DNA of 64,000 nucleotides from Sulfuritalea sp. (GCA_016712985.1 JADJQA010000012.1:103982-167981); one strand, 5' to 3'. Counted from the stretch's first letter, positions 1-8,809 are shown. Notes: generated by a model not told the origin, from the sequence alone. Numbers and translations are program-made.

Positions 1-999
1 GTCGGCTATGACGCAGCGGCGGCGCCAATCTTCGACAAGCTCACCTTCACCCTGCGCCCTGACAGCCGCGTCGGCCTGCTCGGGCGAAATGGCGCCGGCA
101 AGTCGACACTGATGAAGTTGCTGGCCGGGGAGCTGCGTCCGCAAGCCGGCGTGCGCGAAGAAGGGCGCAACCTGAAGCTCGGCTACTTCGCCCAGCACCA
201 GCTCGAACAACTGCGCCCGGCCGAATCGCCGCTGTGGCACATGATCAAGCTGGAGCCGCGGACCCGCGAGCAGGACCTGCGCGGCTACCTCGGCGGCTTC
301 GATTTTCGCGGCAACATGGTGGACGCCCCCTGCGGGCGCTTCTCCGGCGGTGAAAAGTCGCGCCTGGCGCTGGCGCTGATGATCCGTACGGCACCGAACC
401 TGCTGCTGCTGGACGAGCCGACCAACCACCTCGACCTCGAAATGCGCGAGGCGCTGACCATCGCCCTGCAGGAGACCGAGGCCGGCATGGTGCTGGTCTC
501 GCACGATCGCCATCTGCTGCGCGCCACCTGCGACGAGCTCTGGCTGGTGGCGAACGGCAAGGTGACGCCCTTCGACGGCGACCTCGACGACTATGCCGAC
601 TGGCTCAACCAGTCGCGCGCCGCCGAGAAATCTGCCGAGCGCGAGAAAAGCCAACGGTGCAGGAACGGCGAAGCCGGCGATGCACGCAAAGCGCCGGTGC
701 CAAAGCCAGCCACGGAGTCCGCGCCGGCACGTTCTGCATCCCCGGATTCGCGCTCGGCTGGGGGGCAACGGCGGCCGCTGCTCAAGGAGAGCGGAAAGCT
801 AGAACAGCAGCTCGCCATTTGGCAGGACGAGCTCAAATTGCTGGAAACCCGGCTCGCCGACCAGGCGCTTTATGCCAGCGCGGACAGCCGCCTGCTGGAC
901 GAGCTCAGCCTGCGCCAAGGCCAGTTGGCGCAGAATATCGAAGCGGCGGAATCGCGCTGGCTGGCGATTCACGAACTGCTCGAGGGCAGTCGGGAGTAG
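1..999 (+). CDS. ABC-F family ATPase, C-terminal part (YheS-like), partial
   Basis: The 3' part of an ABC-F gene that begins before the window. ABC-F proteins are soluble tandem ATPases that act at the ribosome, not transporters. The second nucleotide-binding domain is visible: Walker A GRNGAGKST (nt 82-108), signature FSGGEKSR (about nt 340-363), Walker B LLLLDEPTNHLD (nt 400-435) and switch VSHDRHLL. A charged linker and a C-terminal helical tail follow. No membrane segment is seen. The tail and motif set most resemble YheS among Uup/EttA relatives, but the subfamily cannot be fixed without the N-terminal half. Confidence 0.85.
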   Translation, partial: VGYDAAAAPIFDKLTFTLRPDSRVGLLGRNGAGKSTLMKLLAGELRPQAGVREEGRNLKLGYFAQHQLEQLRPAESPLWHMIKLEPRTREQDLRGYLGGFDFRGNMVDAPCGRFSGGEKSRLALALMIRTAPNLLLLDEPTNHLDLEMREALTIALQETEAGMVLVSHDRHLLRATCDELWLVANGKVTPFDGDLDDYADWLNQSRAAEKSAEREKSQRCRNGEAGDARKAPVPKPATESAPARSASPDSRSAGGQRRPLLKESGKLEQQLAIWQDELKLLETRLADQALYASADSRLLDELSLRQGQLAQNIEAAESRWLAIHELLEGSRE

Positions 1000-1033
1000 T
1001 TCCCTCACTAACGTGAAATATCGAATAGCCTCT

Positions 1034-1106
1034 CATTCGTCGTTCCCGCGAGAGCGGGAACCCGGAACCGCAACACGCTGGATTCCGGCTTTCGCCGGAA
1101 TGACGA
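1034..1106. repeat. Dispersed palindromic (REP-like) repeat, copy A
   Basis: Two adjacent inverted repeats, CCCGCGAGAGCGGG and TTCCGGCTTTCGCCGGAA, bounded by CGTCGTT and AATGACG. The same design recurs near 3.5, 15.7, 30.7, 33.0, 39.5 and 40.2 kb, always between genes. It lies between the ABC-F gene and the PaiB-like gene. Confidence 0.8.
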
Positions 1107-1222
1107 GATTTGCATCAGGAGATCCAAGTGGCGGCAAGAACCCCGAAAACCAATAGCGGGCAAGGCAAGCTCGCGCCCGCCGGGCCTGGAAGCGCGGCGA
1201 AACGGCCGGCGTACTGATCCCG

Positions 1223-1858
1223 ATGTACCTGCCCGCACATTTCGAAGAAACCCGCAGCGAGGTGCTGCACGCGCTGATGCGTGACCATCCCTTCGCCACG
1301 CTGATCGCGCACGGCGCCGATGGCCTGGCCGCGCATCATCTGCCGCTGCATTTCGCTCCCAAGGTCGCCCCGATGGGGGCGCTGCAAGGCCATGTCGCCC
1401 GCGCCAACCCATTGTGGCGGGAATCGGCGAATGCAGAGGTGCTGGTGATCTTCCACGGCCCGCAGGCCTATGTCACGCCATCCTGGTACGCCACCAAACG
1501 CGAGCATGGCAAGGCCGTGCCAACCTGGAACTATGCGGTGGTGCACGCGCACGGCCGGCTGCGCACGCTCGATGATCCGGCCTGGTTGCGCGGGCAACTG
1601 GAAACCCTCGTCACCCGTCACGAGGCCGACTTTGCCGAACCCTGGCGGATCGCCGACGCGCCGCCCGATTACATCGACAGGATGCTGGTGGCCATCGTCG
1701 GCATCGAGATCGCCATCACCAGGCTCAGAGGCAAGTGGAAGATCAGCCAGAACCAGCCGCAGGCCAATCGGGCCGGGGTGGTGGCCGGTCTGCACCAGCA
1801 GGGGACAGCCGATGCCATGCGGATGGCCGCGCTGGTCGCCGACACCTTGAAGCCTTGA
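1223..1858 (+). CDS. FMN-binding negative transcriptional regulator, PaiB family
   Basis: A 211-residue protein with the PaiB/Pai2 layout: N-terminal MYLPAHFEE, then HPFATLI, the family-typical HLPLHF, and a central PSWYATK...VPTWNY block as in FMN-binding split-barrel proteins. Family members bind FMN and were named for repression of protease and sporulation genes in Bacillus. The role in proteobacteria is not settled. Length matches the family (about 205-215). The stop overlaps the TTG start of the next gene by 4 bases, so the two are probably co-translated. Identification is by motif memory only. Confidence 0.85.
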   Translation: MYLPAHFEETRSEVLHALMRDHPFATLIAHGADGLAAHHLPLHFAPKVAPMGALQGHVARANPLWRESANAEVLVIFHGPQAYVTPSWYATKREHGKAVPTWNYAVVHAHGRLRTLDDPAWLRGQLETLVTRHEADFAEPWRIADAPPDYIDRMLVAIVGIEIAITRLRGKWKISQNQPQANRAGVVAGLHQQGTADAMRMAALVADTLKP

Positions 1859-3063
1859 AGCTCAAGCCAGCCGATCTGCCCGAGCCGTCCGCCGATGCGC
1901 GGGCCGCCAGCGAGGCGTTGACACGCATCATCGCCGCCGAAATCGCCGCTCGCGGCGGCTGGATATCCTTCGCCCGCTACATGGAACTGGCGCTGTATGC
2001 ACCCGGCCTGGGCTATTACAGCGGCGGCTCGCGCAAATTCGGCGTGGAGGGCGACTTCCTCACGGCGCCAGAGCTGACGCCGCTATATGGCCAGGCGCTG
2101 GCGCGGCAGGTGGCGCAGGTCCTCGCCGCCTCCAGCCCGCTGGTGATCGAAGCCGGCGCCGGCAGCGGAAGGCTGGCGGCGGACCTGCTGGCGGCGCTCG
2201 ACGCACGGGGTTGCGCTCCCGAGCGCTACCAGATACTCGAACTTTCCGGCGAGTTGCGCGCGCGCCAGCAGGCGACGCTAAGTGAGCACGCGCCGGGCTT
2301 CGCCGGCCGCGTCGAGTGGCTGGAAGAGCTCCCGGAGCGCTTTTCGGGCTGCCTGGTGGGCAACGAAGTGCTCGACGCCATGCCGACCCATGCCGTGCGC
2401 TGGACCGACGAGGCGCCGGAGCACGCCGTCATGGAACGCGGTGTCGGACTGGCGGACGAGCGGCTGGTAGTGGCCGAACGCCCGGCCTTTGGCGCGCTGC
2501 TGGCTGCCGCCAACGCGCTGCCGGTGGTCGCGCCGTATCGCGGCGAGGTCAGCCTCGCCGTCCGCAGTTGGGTTGCGGAGCTGGCGCGACGCCTGGAAAA
2601 AGGCGCGCTGCTGCTGATCGACTACGGCCTGCCGCGCCATGAGCTTTACCACCCGCAACGCGACGGCGGCACGCTGCGCTGCCATTACCGTCACCGGGTG
2701 CATGAAGATCCGTTCTGGTTCCCCGGCCTGTCGGACATCACTTCGCATGTCGACTTCACCGCGCTGGCCGAGGCCGGGTTCGATGTCGGACTCGATGTGC
2801 TGGGCTACACCACCCAGGCCAACTTCCTGATCAACTGCGGGATCGCCGAATTGCTGCTGGAAGAGAGGGATACGCTAGGCATTTTGCCGGGACTCGGCGC
2901 CGGGGACGCGACGGGGACCACCAGGCTGCTGGCGCGCGGCGCCGTCAATGTGCTGATTTCGCCCAACGAAATGGGCGAGCTGTTCAAGGTGATCGCCCTG
3001 GGGCGAGGCGTGCCGGGCCCGCTGGTCGGCTTCAGCCGCGGCGACCGGGTGCATGCCCTGTGA
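1855..3063 (+). CDS. SAM-dependent methyltransferase, MidA/NDUFAF7 family
   Basis: A class I methyltransferase of about 402 residues related to NDUFAF7/MidA, which in mitochondria methylates an arginine of a complex I subunit. The bacterial substrate is uncertain. Family marks: RYMELALYAPGLGYY near the N terminus, FLTAPELTPLYGQ, the SAM-binding glycine loop EAGAGSGRLAADLL, VGNEVLDAMP, LLIDYG and HVDFTALA. The frame is open back to an ATG at 1735, but homology begins just after 1855. I chose TTG 1855, whose TTGA overlaps the stop of the PaiB-like gene. Followed 31 bases later by a lipoprotein gene. Confidence 0.85.
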   Translation: MKLKPADLPEPSADARAASEALTRIIAAEIAARGGWISFARYMELALYAPGLGYYSGGSRKFGVEGDFLTAPELTPLYGQALARQVAQVLAASSPLVIEAGAGSGRLAADLLAALDARGCAPERYQILELSGELRARQQATLSEHAPGFAGRVEWLEELPERFSGCLVGNEVLDAMPTHAVRWTDEAPEHAVMERGVGLADERLVVAERPAFGALLAAANALPVVAPYRGEVSLAVRSWVAELARRLEKGALLLIDYGLPRHELYHPQRDGGTLRCHYRHRVHEDPFWFPGLSDITSHVDFTALAEAGFDVGLDVLGYTTQANFLINCGIAELLLEERDTLGILPGLGAGDATGTTRLLARGAVNVLISPNEMGELFKVIALGRGVPGPLVGFSRGDRVHAL

Positions 3064-3094
3064 TTGGATACGAACTGACCAAACGGAGAACAAG

Positions 3095-3463
3095 ATGCAA
3101 AGAAGACTGATGGGTATTGCGGGCGCGAGCCTGATTCTTGTCTCGCTAGTGTTGCCGGGGTGCGGCGGAGCCAAGATCTGGCCCTTCGGCAGCGACACGG
3201 TACAGGAGCGTTCACGCACGCCGGCCAATGCGACCGAGTACCAGTGCGCCGGCGGCAAACGCTTCTTCGTACGCACGCTGGAGGGCGGCGCTGCGGTATG
3301 GCTGATCCTGCCCGAGCGCGAGCTTAGACTGGACAAGCTCGCGGCGGACTCCGGCTTGCGCTACGGCAACGGCATCGCGGTGCTGGAGATCAACGGCAAT
3401 GAAGCATCGCTCAAGGATGGCGCGGCGATCTCGTTGTCGGGTTGCGGGATGGCAAGCAACTAG
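3095..3463 (+). CDS. Lipoprotein of the MliC (C-type lysozyme inhibitor) type
   Basis: A 122-residue protein with a lipoprotein signal peptide: basic MQRR, a hydrophobic core and the lipobox LPGC at residues 20-23. The mature part has MliC family marks: YQCAGGKRFFV after a short linker, SGLRYGNG, NEASLKDGA and a second cysteine near the end (SGC), which would form the conserved disulfide. MliC proteins are outer-membrane or periplasmic inhibitors of host or competitor lysozyme. The start ATG 3095 has GGAG 9 bases upstream. A longer start at 3053 would put charged residues ahead of the signal and is unlikely. Confidence 0.75.
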   Translation: MQRRLMGIAGASLILVSLVLPGCGGAKIWPFGSDTVQERSRTPANATEYQCAGGKRFFVRTLEGGAAVWLILPERELRLDKLAADSGLRYGNGIAVLEINGNEASLKDGAAISLSGCGMASN

Positions 3464-3473
3464 CTTACAGGCT

Positions 3474-3536
3474 GACCCGTCATTCCCGCGAAGGCGGAAA
3501 TCCAGTGCGCACTTCTGGATTCCGGGTCAAGCCCGT
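3474..3536. repeat. REP-like repeat, copy B
   Basis: CGTCATTCCCGCGAAGGCGGAAATCC followed by a second arm TGGATTCCGGGTCAAGCCCG; same family as the copy at 1034-1106. The rest of the gap up to 3735 holds a small hairpin (TCTCCCGCAATGGGAGA near 3606) without a T-run and nothing else I can name. Confidence 0.75.
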
Positions 3537-3735
3537 CCCCTCCAATCCCCCTTGAAAGGGCTACCGTATGCACACAACCTCGCACACGCTTGATTTTAAA
3601 CAGATCTCCCGCAATGGGAGAGGAATCTTGTTTGCATACGTTATGCCTTGAAAGAGGGAGAGCGAGGTCAGTTCGTGCCTTGGCATGCCGGCTGAACGTC
3701 ATGGCTAATCAGGTTCCACCAAGTCGCGCGAGGAA

Positions 3736-4701
3736 TCAGAACCCGATCCTGGCCTTGCCGCGCTGGATGCGCGACGCGTCGAGATCCTTCTGCTGCAATT
3801 CATCACGGCCGTCCAGCTTGGCATTGCCGAAGGCCACCATCAGGCGCTTGCGCATGTCACGCGGCGGCACGGCGGCCAACGCTTCCATGACATCCTCCGG
3901 CGGCTGCGGCGGAAATCCCCACTGATGATCGGCAAGAATCTCCGAATAAAGGTGACAGGCGATGCCAAAAGCCTGCTCGGCATTCGGTCGCGGCACGCTG
4001 TACACATTCATGCGGTTGAGGATCGGTTCGGACAGCGTGCGCTCGTCGTTGGCCGTCGACACCCAGAGGATGTGGCTGGCGTCGATATCCACTTCGACAA
4101 ACTCGTCCTTGAACTTTCTCGCCGTGTCGCGCTCCAGCAAGCCGTAGAGCGGGCCCATCGGGTCGTAGCGCGAATCGCCGCCGGCCTTGTCCACCTCGTC
4201 CAGCACCATCAGGGGGTTGGCGTATTCACCGTGAATCAGCGCCGTCGCGACCTTGCCCGGCTTGGCATTGGTCCACTGGCTCGATGCACCGGAGAGTATC
4301 CAGCCGGCCGTAAGCGAACTCATCGGCACGAATTCGAAGCCGGTGCCCAAGGCATTGGACAGACGCTTGGTGAAATGCGTCTTGCCGATGCCGGGCTCGC
4401 CCAGCAACAGGATGGGCGTGAAATGCACCGGCTCGTTGCCGGACACCGCGAGCGCCAGATACTTCTTCAGATCGTCGATGACTTCGGAAAAGTTCGGACA
4501 CTCGTCGCAAAGGCTGTCGAGCGCCTCCGTGGAGGATGGCTTGACCAGGTAGCGCTCGCCACCAAGCTTTTTCATTTTCTCGTAAATCGCTGAGAGGGCC
4601 TCGCAACGGCCCGCCGCGTCATCCTGCGCGCGTTCGATATCCGTGACGCGATAGATCTCACGCACATCGGCGAGGGAAATCTGTATATCGGCTTGAGACA
4701 T
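3736..4701 (-). CDS. AAA+ ATPase, Lon-like ATPase module without protease domain
   Basis: A 321-residue AAA+ protein. Walker A GEPGIGKT within PILLLGEPGIGKTHF, Walker B LMVLDEVDK, a sensor-1 asparagine in WVSTANDE and an arginine-rich lid (PPRDMRKRLM). The ATPase resembles that of Lon, but there is no serine-lysine protease domain and no Lon N-terminal domain, so it is probably a remodelling ATPase of unknown client. I chose ATG 4701 over an ATG 22 codons upstream because a perfect AGGAGG (4710-4715) sits 8 bases before it. It stands alone between a repeat and a LysR gene; gap to the latter is about 130 bases. Confidence 0.7.
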   Translation of the reverse strand: MSQADIQISLADVREIYRVTDIERAQDDAAGRCEALSAIYEKMKKLGGERYLVKPSSTEALDSLCDECPNFSEVIDDLKKYLALAVSGNEPVHFTPILLLGEPGIGKTHFTKRLSNALGTGFEFVPMSSLTAGWILSGASSQWTNAKPGKVATALIHGEYANPLMVLDEVDKAGGDSRYDPMGPLYGLLERDTARKFKDEFVEVDIDASHILWVSTANDERTLSEPILNRMNVYSVPRPNAEQAFGIACHLYSEILADHQWGFPPQPPEDVMEALAAVPPRDMRKRLMVAFGNAKLDGRDELQQKDLDASRIQRGKARIGF

Positions 4702-4834
4702 GGCGGCGCCCTCCTGTATGGCAGTTAACGTCTGCAGCACGTTCGAAGTTGAACGCTGCTTCGTCACTATTTTTCAAGCAATTTTGATACCACGTCGCAC
4801 TTTGGGGTCGGCTGAATTCGTGCGGCAGACCTGG

Positions 4835-5737
4835 CTACTGCACCTGATCCATCAGCCACCGGCGAAATGGCTCCACTGCCGGATTCGCCCCCGAGTTGTC
4901 GGCCAGCATCAGGTAATAGGAACGCGGATTCGAGAAACGCTGCGGCAGCGGGGCGACCAGCTTGCCTTGTTTCAGCAGGTCGGCCACCAGAGCCAGCGAG
5001 GCAAGTGCGACGCCCTGTCCATCGACAGCGGCGCGAATCGCCGGTTCGTACTGGTTGAAGGCGATGCTGCCTGCCGGACGCAGATCGGCAACCCCGGCCA
5101 TTTCCAGCCATGTCGGCCAGGACAGCCAGGGCCGGCGCTGGTCCTCGTCTTCGTACGCCAGCAAGATGTGATGCACCAGATCAGGCGGCTTGACGAGGGG
5201 CCGTGCCGACTTCTTCAGGTATTCGGGGCTGGCCACCGGCAACACCGTGTCGCCGAACAAGCGCAAAGCCGTCGCCGGGGCGTTGCGGTCCTGCAGGTAG
5301 CGCACTGCCCCATCGAAACGCCCGCGCTCGAGGTCGACCAGCCGCGTGTCAATGGAAATGCGAATGTCGATGCCGGGATGGCTGCGCCGGAAGTCCGCCA
5401 GACGCGGAATCAGCCAGAAACTGGCAAAACTCTGGGTGGTCGCCAGCGTGACGGTCGGCTCATCGCCGCCGCGCAACTCCTCGGCGGCCCGGCGCAACTC
5501 GGCAAAGGCGAGCTCGGTGGCGCGACGGAGCCGTTCGCCCGCGGCTGTCAGGCCAAGCGCACGCGTCTTGCGCTCGAAGAGGCGTGTAGCCAACGCCGAC
5601 TCCAGCCCGATGACCTGTTTGCTCACCGCAGACTGCGTGACGAAAAGCTCCTCGGCCGCACGGGTGAAGCTCAGATGCCGTGCCGCTGCGTCGAAAGCGC
5701 GCAAGGCTTCGAGTGGCGGCAGACCATTCTTACGCAT
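4835..5737 (-). CDS. LysR family transcriptional regulator (GcvA-like)
   Basis: A 300-residue LysR-type regulator. The N-terminal winged helix-turn-helix is clear: PPLEALRAFDAAARHLSFTRAAEELFVTQSAVSKQV. The rest is a type 2 periplasmic-binding-like effector domain (ATTQSFASFWLIPRLADFRRSHPGI). The opening and the first effector strand resemble GcvA, the glycine cleavage activator, but that only places it in the GcvA branch. It is transcribed away from the DUF2917 gene at 5833, with 95 bases between the start codons, the usual layout for a LysR protein and its target. Confidence 0.88.
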   Translation of the reverse strand: MRKNGLPPLEALRAFDAAARHLSFTRAAEELFVTQSAVSKQVIGLESALATRLFERKTRALGLTAAGERLRRATELAFAELRRAAEELRGGDEPTVTLATTQSFASFWLIPRLADFRRSHPGIDIRISIDTRLVDLERGRFDGAVRYLQDRNAPATALRLFGDTVLPVASPEYLKKSARPLVKPPDLVHHILLAYEDEDQRRPWLSWPTWLEMAGVADLRPAGSIAFNQYEPAIRAAVDGQGVALASLALVADLLKQGKLVAPLPQRFSNPRSYYLMLADNSGANPAVEPFRRWLMDQVQ

Positions 5738-5832
5738 TCATTTTGCTCATGGATGTCAGGCCTCGAAATCGCTCGTCGGACGGCGCCGGAAAACCAATAA
5801 TCGGGGCATCGCAACAGCCCGAGGAAAACATC

Positions 5833-6186
5833 ATGAATGCCCCAGCGTACCTTGCCTCATCGATCATCTGCCAGCCGCGGGAGAAGCACCGGGCGCTGTT
5901 CGCCAGGACGCCCGCGAAGGCGCTTGCCGCGGATGCTACAGAATTCCTCGAAGGAATCAACGTCGGTCGTGAGACGGGTCTCGACCAGGCGCTGGCGGAG
6001 GATCAACTGCTCGCCCTGCCGGACGGTGACGCCACGCTGCTCTGCCTGGCCGGCGAGCTCTGGCTGACGCGGAATGGCGACATCGAGGATTATCTCCTCA
6101 GCCCCGGCCAGAGCTTCGCCGTCCGGCGCGGCGACCGGGCGGTAGTGCAGGCTCTGCAGCCCAGTAGGATGCGGCTGGTCGTCTGA
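5833..6186 (+). CDS. DUF2917 domain protein
   Basis: A 117-residue protein whose C-terminal half (LCLAGELWLTRNGDIEDYLLSPGQSFAVRRGDRAVVQAL) has the cupin-like DUF2917 pattern: a tryptophan-containing strand, then DYLLxxGxxxxxxxG. Function unknown. Start ATG 5833 follows GAGGAAA at 5821. Divergent from the LysR regulator, which probably controls it; this pairing is inferred from position. No signal peptide or membrane segment is visible. Confidence 0.7.
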   Translation: MNAPAYLASSIICQPREKHRALFARTPAKALAADATEFLEGINVGRETGLDQALAEDQLLALPDGDATLLCLAGELWLTRNGDIEDYLLSPGQSFAVRRGDRAVVQALQPSRMRLVV

Positions 6187-6224
6187 CGCAATCGTCTTGT
6201 CGAGCCGACGGCGACCTGCCTGGC

Positions 6225-6683
6225 TTATCGCACCATCAGGCCTTCGAGGCAGGCACGGATGCGCGGCGGAATCGCGGTCGGCTTGTTCTCGTCGCGGGCG
6301 ACGAAGACATGCACGAAGTGGCCGTGCGCGGCAGGCGCCTCGTCGCCCTGGCGGAACAGCGCGATCTCGTAGCGCACCGAAGACTTGCCCAGGTGCCCGA
6401 CGCGCAGGCCGGCGTCGAGGGTATCGGGAAAGGCCAGCGGCGCCAGATAGCGACACTGCGATTCGACGCAATAGCCGATCGCCGCGCCGGCATGGATGTC
6501 GAGCCCGCCTTCGCGGATCAGGTGCTCGTTGATGACGGTGTCGAAGTAGCTGTAATAGACGACGTTATTGACGTGGCCGTAGACGTCGTTGTCCATCCAG
6601 CGCGTGGGGATCGCCAGAAAATGCGGGTAATCGGCGCGGCAGGGAGGGGCAGGAGACGAGGCGGCTGTAGCAAGGGATGTCAT
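6225..6683 (-). CDS. Acyl-CoA thioesterase, hot-dog fold (4HBT/YbgC type)
   Basis: A single hot-dog domain of about 152 residues. The family signature is clear: PTRWMDNDVYGHVNNVVYYSYFDTVINEH, with the aspartate that acts in catalysis in 4-hydroxybenzoyl-CoA thioesterase-type enzymes. It probably hydrolyses an acyl-CoA; the substrate is unknown. I chose ATG 6683, preceded by GGAAAG at a good distance, over an ATG 13 codons upstream. Convergent with the DUF2917 gene. Upstream is a 217-base gap before the ampG stop with no convincing gene. Confidence 0.82.
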   Translation of the reverse strand: MTSLATAASSPAPPCRADYPHFLAIPTRWMDNDVYGHVNNVVYYSYFDTVINEHLIREGGLDIHAGAAIGYCVESQCRYLAPLAFPDTLDAGLRVGHLGKSSVRYEIALFRQGDEAPAAHGHFVHVFVARDENKPTAIPPRIRACLEGLMVR

Positions 6684-6900
6684 CGTGCGCTTTCCGGAGA
6701 TCGAAGCGCCGGATGATACCAACAGGCGTCAGCCAGGGAACCCCGATCGCCCCGATGTTCGTCACCGCGCCGAATTCGTCCTCGACAGGTTTGCCTGTGC
6801 TCATATCCATCACCATCAACATCGTTGTCTCGCTTAGTGGAACCGTGCACCTTCGAGGATATGACGCCGCTTCCGCGGAAAAGTGGGGTGAAGTGTCAAT

Positions 6901-8157
6901 TCATGAAGGCGTGCTTGTTCCCCGCCACGGCGCCACCCGAACCAGCAACACCATGCCGGGCACCGCGAGCGCCGCGCACAGCAGGAAGAAACCAAGCCAG
7001 CCCATCTGCTCGACCAGGAAGCCAGTCGTGGCATTGATGAAGGGGCGCGGCACGGCCGCCAGGCTGGTGAACAGCGCGAACTGCGTGGCCGTATACAGCG
7101 GATGCGTGGCGCGGGCGATGAAGGCGACAAAGGCCGCGGTGCCGAGCCCCACACCGAGCGCCTCGAAGCCGATCACCAGCGCGAGTTGCGCCAGTTGCGC
7201 CGCGCCGACCATCTCGTGCCGCCCCAGCCACGCCAGCCAGGCGAAACCGAAGATCGACACCAGTTGCACCACGCCGAACAGCCACAGCGCCCGGTTGATT
7301 CCCAGCCTGACCATCCACAGCCCACCGACCAGGCCGCCGAACACCGCCGGCCACAAGCCGGCATTCTTCGCCACCAGGCCGATCTGCGACTTCGCAAAAC
7401 CCATGTCGAGGTAGAAAGGCGTGGCCAGCGCCGTGCACATCGAATCGCCGAGCTTGTAGAGGAAGATGAAGGCCAGGATCAGCAGGGCTTCCTTCAACCC
7501 GGCACGGTTGATGAACTCGTGGAAAGGCTCGACCACCGCGTCACGCAGGGTCTTCGGCGCCGCCCCGGCCACGGCGGGCTCGCGCGCCAGCAGCGCCAGC
7601 GCCATGCCCGGCAGCATGAACAGCGCGGTGACGACGAACACCTGAAACCACGGCAGCCGGTCGGCCAGGATCAGCGAGAGCGAACCCGGCACCAGCCCGG
7701 CGATGCGGTAGGCATTGACATGCACCGAGTTGCCCAGGCCCAGCTCGGCCTCGGAAAGGATCTCGCGCCGGTAGGCATCGAGCGCGATGTCCTGCGTTGC
7801 CGAAAGCAATGCGACGCCGGCAGTCAACCAGAGGATCGGCACGATCTCGCTGCCCGGCGCGAACAGGCCGAGTGAGGCGATCGCTGCCAGCAGGCCGATC
7901 TGCGTAATCAGCATCCAGCCACGACGCCGGCCCAGGGGCGGCGCGTAACGGTCGAGCAGCGGCGACCAAAGGAACTTCCAGGTGTAGGGAAACTGGATCA
8001 GGGCGAACAGGCCGATGGTCTTCAGGTCGACGCCTTCCGAGCGCAACCAGGCCGGCACCAGATTGAGCAGCAGGTACAACGGCAATCCCGAGGAAAAGCC
8101 GGTGAACACGCAGATCAGCATGCGCCGGGTGAACAGCGCGGCGAGCCAGGGCGGCAT
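6901..8157 (-). CDS. ampG: AmpG-family muropeptide/MFS permease
   Basis: A 418-residue integral membrane protein with about twelve hydrophobic segments. The N-terminal portion (MLICVFTGFSSGLPLYLL, WLRSEGVDLKTIGLFALIQFPYTWKFLWSPLLDRY, GRRRGW) is diagnostic of the AmpG family, which imports GlcNAc-anhydroMurNAc peptides into the cytoplasm for wall recycling. Length is close to the Rhizobiales/Betaproteobacteria form and shorter than E. coli AmpG (491). Its ATG overlaps the stop of the upstream PIN toxin gene as TGATG, so it may share the autoregulated vapBC promoter. Confidence 0.85.
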   Translation of the reverse strand: MPPWLAALFTRRMLICVFTGFSSGLPLYLLLNLVPAWLRSEGVDLKTIGLFALIQFPYTWKFLWSPLLDRYAPPLGRRRGWMLITQIGLLAAIASLGLFAPGSEIVPILWLTAGVALLSATQDIALDAYRREILSEAELGLGNSVHVNAYRIAGLVPGSLSLILADRLPWFQVFVVTALFMLPGMALALLAREPAVAGAAPKTLRDAVVEPFHEFINRAGLKEALLILAFIFLYKLGDSMCTALATPFYLDMGFAKSQIGLVAKNAGLWPAVFGGLVGGLWMVRLGINRALWLFGVVQLVSIFGFAWLAWLGRHEMVGAAQLAQLALVIGFEALGVGLGTAAFVAFIARATHPLYTATQFALFTSLAAVPRPFINATTGFLVEQMGWLGFFLLCAALAVPGMVLLVRVAPWRGTSTPS

Positions 8158-8588
8158 CAGGATTTCACGGGTTTTGGTGCCACGGCCTCAAGCCCCGAAA
8201 GCACCGGACGCAGGCCCAGATGCAGGACGAAGGGGTCGAAATCCCGGTCGCTGTAAAGCAGTTTGTGGCCGCTTGCGATGCAGCGGGTGGCGATCAGCGT
8301 ATCGATGGTCTTGCGAACCGTGACGCCAATCGACCGCAGCACCCGGTGGTTCCTCGCCGCCTGAATGGCGATGTCCGGGCCGCCGATGTCGATCACCATC
8401 AAGGAGCCGAGCAGCTTCCTGGCCTGGTTGAAATCACGGTCGTTGTCAAAGCCCCGCAGTACTTCTGCAAGGATCAGGTCGCCGATTGCCAGGGGCTCGC
8501 TGCCAAGCATGGCGTCCAGCGTGTCGGACTGAGGCGTGAGCGCTCCGCGGAAGTAGTCGATCCAGACACTGGAATCGACCAGAATCAA
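8157..8588 (-). CDS. vapC: PIN-domain ribonuclease toxin (VapC family)
   Basis: A 143-residue PIN-domain protein. Acidic residues expected for metal binding are visible: LVDSSVWIDYF at the N terminus, ILAEVLRGF, and KTIDTLIATRC and YSDRDFDPF in the C-terminal half. VapC toxins are Mg-dependent endoribonucleases cutting tRNA or rRNA. Its start overlaps the end of the antitoxin gene by 4 bases (ATGA) and its stop overlaps the ampG start. All catalytic-type acids are present, so it may be active. Confidence 0.88.
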   Translation of the reverse strand: MILVDSSVWIDYFRGALTPQSDTLDAMLGSEPLAIGDLILAEVLRGFDNDRDFNQARKLLGSLMVIDIGGPDIAIQAARNHRVLRSIGVTVRKTIDTLIATRCIASGHKLLYSDRDFDPFVLHLGLRPVLSGLEAVAPKPVKS

Positions 8589-8779
8589 TGGTTCGTCCTC
8601 ATTGCATCAAGGTCGCCCCGCCAGTCGAGCTTGCCGCGAAAGCGCCGGATCTCCGCCTGCTGACGCAAGCGCAACAGGGTGCGCAGCCCCAACTCCACCG
8701 CTTCGCGCTTGGTCTTGAGTCCGGTCGCCCGAAGCGTGTCTTGCATCAGCTTGTCGTCAATCACGATATTGGTTCGCAT
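8585..8779 (-). CDS. vapB: VapB-type antitoxin (DUF2191, ribbon-helix-helix)
   Basis: A 64-residue protein beginning MRTNIVIDDKLMQDTLRATGLKTKREAVELGLRTL, the ribbon-helix-helix pattern of VapB/DUF2191 antitoxins, followed by a basic toxin-binding tail ending near MRTNH. I chose ATG 8779 by homology over upstream in-frame starts. Directly upstream is a perfect inverted repeat, the expected operator for self-repression. Overlaps vapC by 4 bases. Confidence 0.85.
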   Translation of the reverse strand: MRTNIVIDDKLMQDTLRATGLKTKREAVELGLRTLLRLRQQAEIRRFRGKLDWRGDLDAMRTNH

Positions 8780-8781
8780 GG

Positions 8782-8809
8782 TGTGTATCCGCATACTGGT
8801 TGATACACA
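8782..8809 (-). promoter_or_regulatory. Operator-like inverted repeat upstream of vapB
   Basis: Perfect arms TGTGTATC (8782-8789) and GATACACA (8802-8809) with 12 bases between, two bases upstream of the vapB start codon. Position and symmetry fit autoregulation by the VapBC complex. The 270 bases beyond it, up to 9081, show no gene I can support. Confidence 0.65.

Noticed and set aside
3590..3925. Plus-strand frames opposite the AAA+ ATPase (for example 3925-4593)
   Set aside because: Antisense shadows of a gene with clear Walker motifs and a perfect ribosome binding site.
4700..5800. 366-codon frame on the plus strand
   Set aside because: Antisense to the LysR gene, whose helix-turn-helix is unmistakable.
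6565..6822. Open frame of 85 codons on the minus strand (MLMVMDMSTGKPVEDEFG)
   Set aside because: Its second half overlaps the thioesterase gene in another frame and has no protein-like pattern. The first part might be a remnant of a short gene, but I cannot support it.
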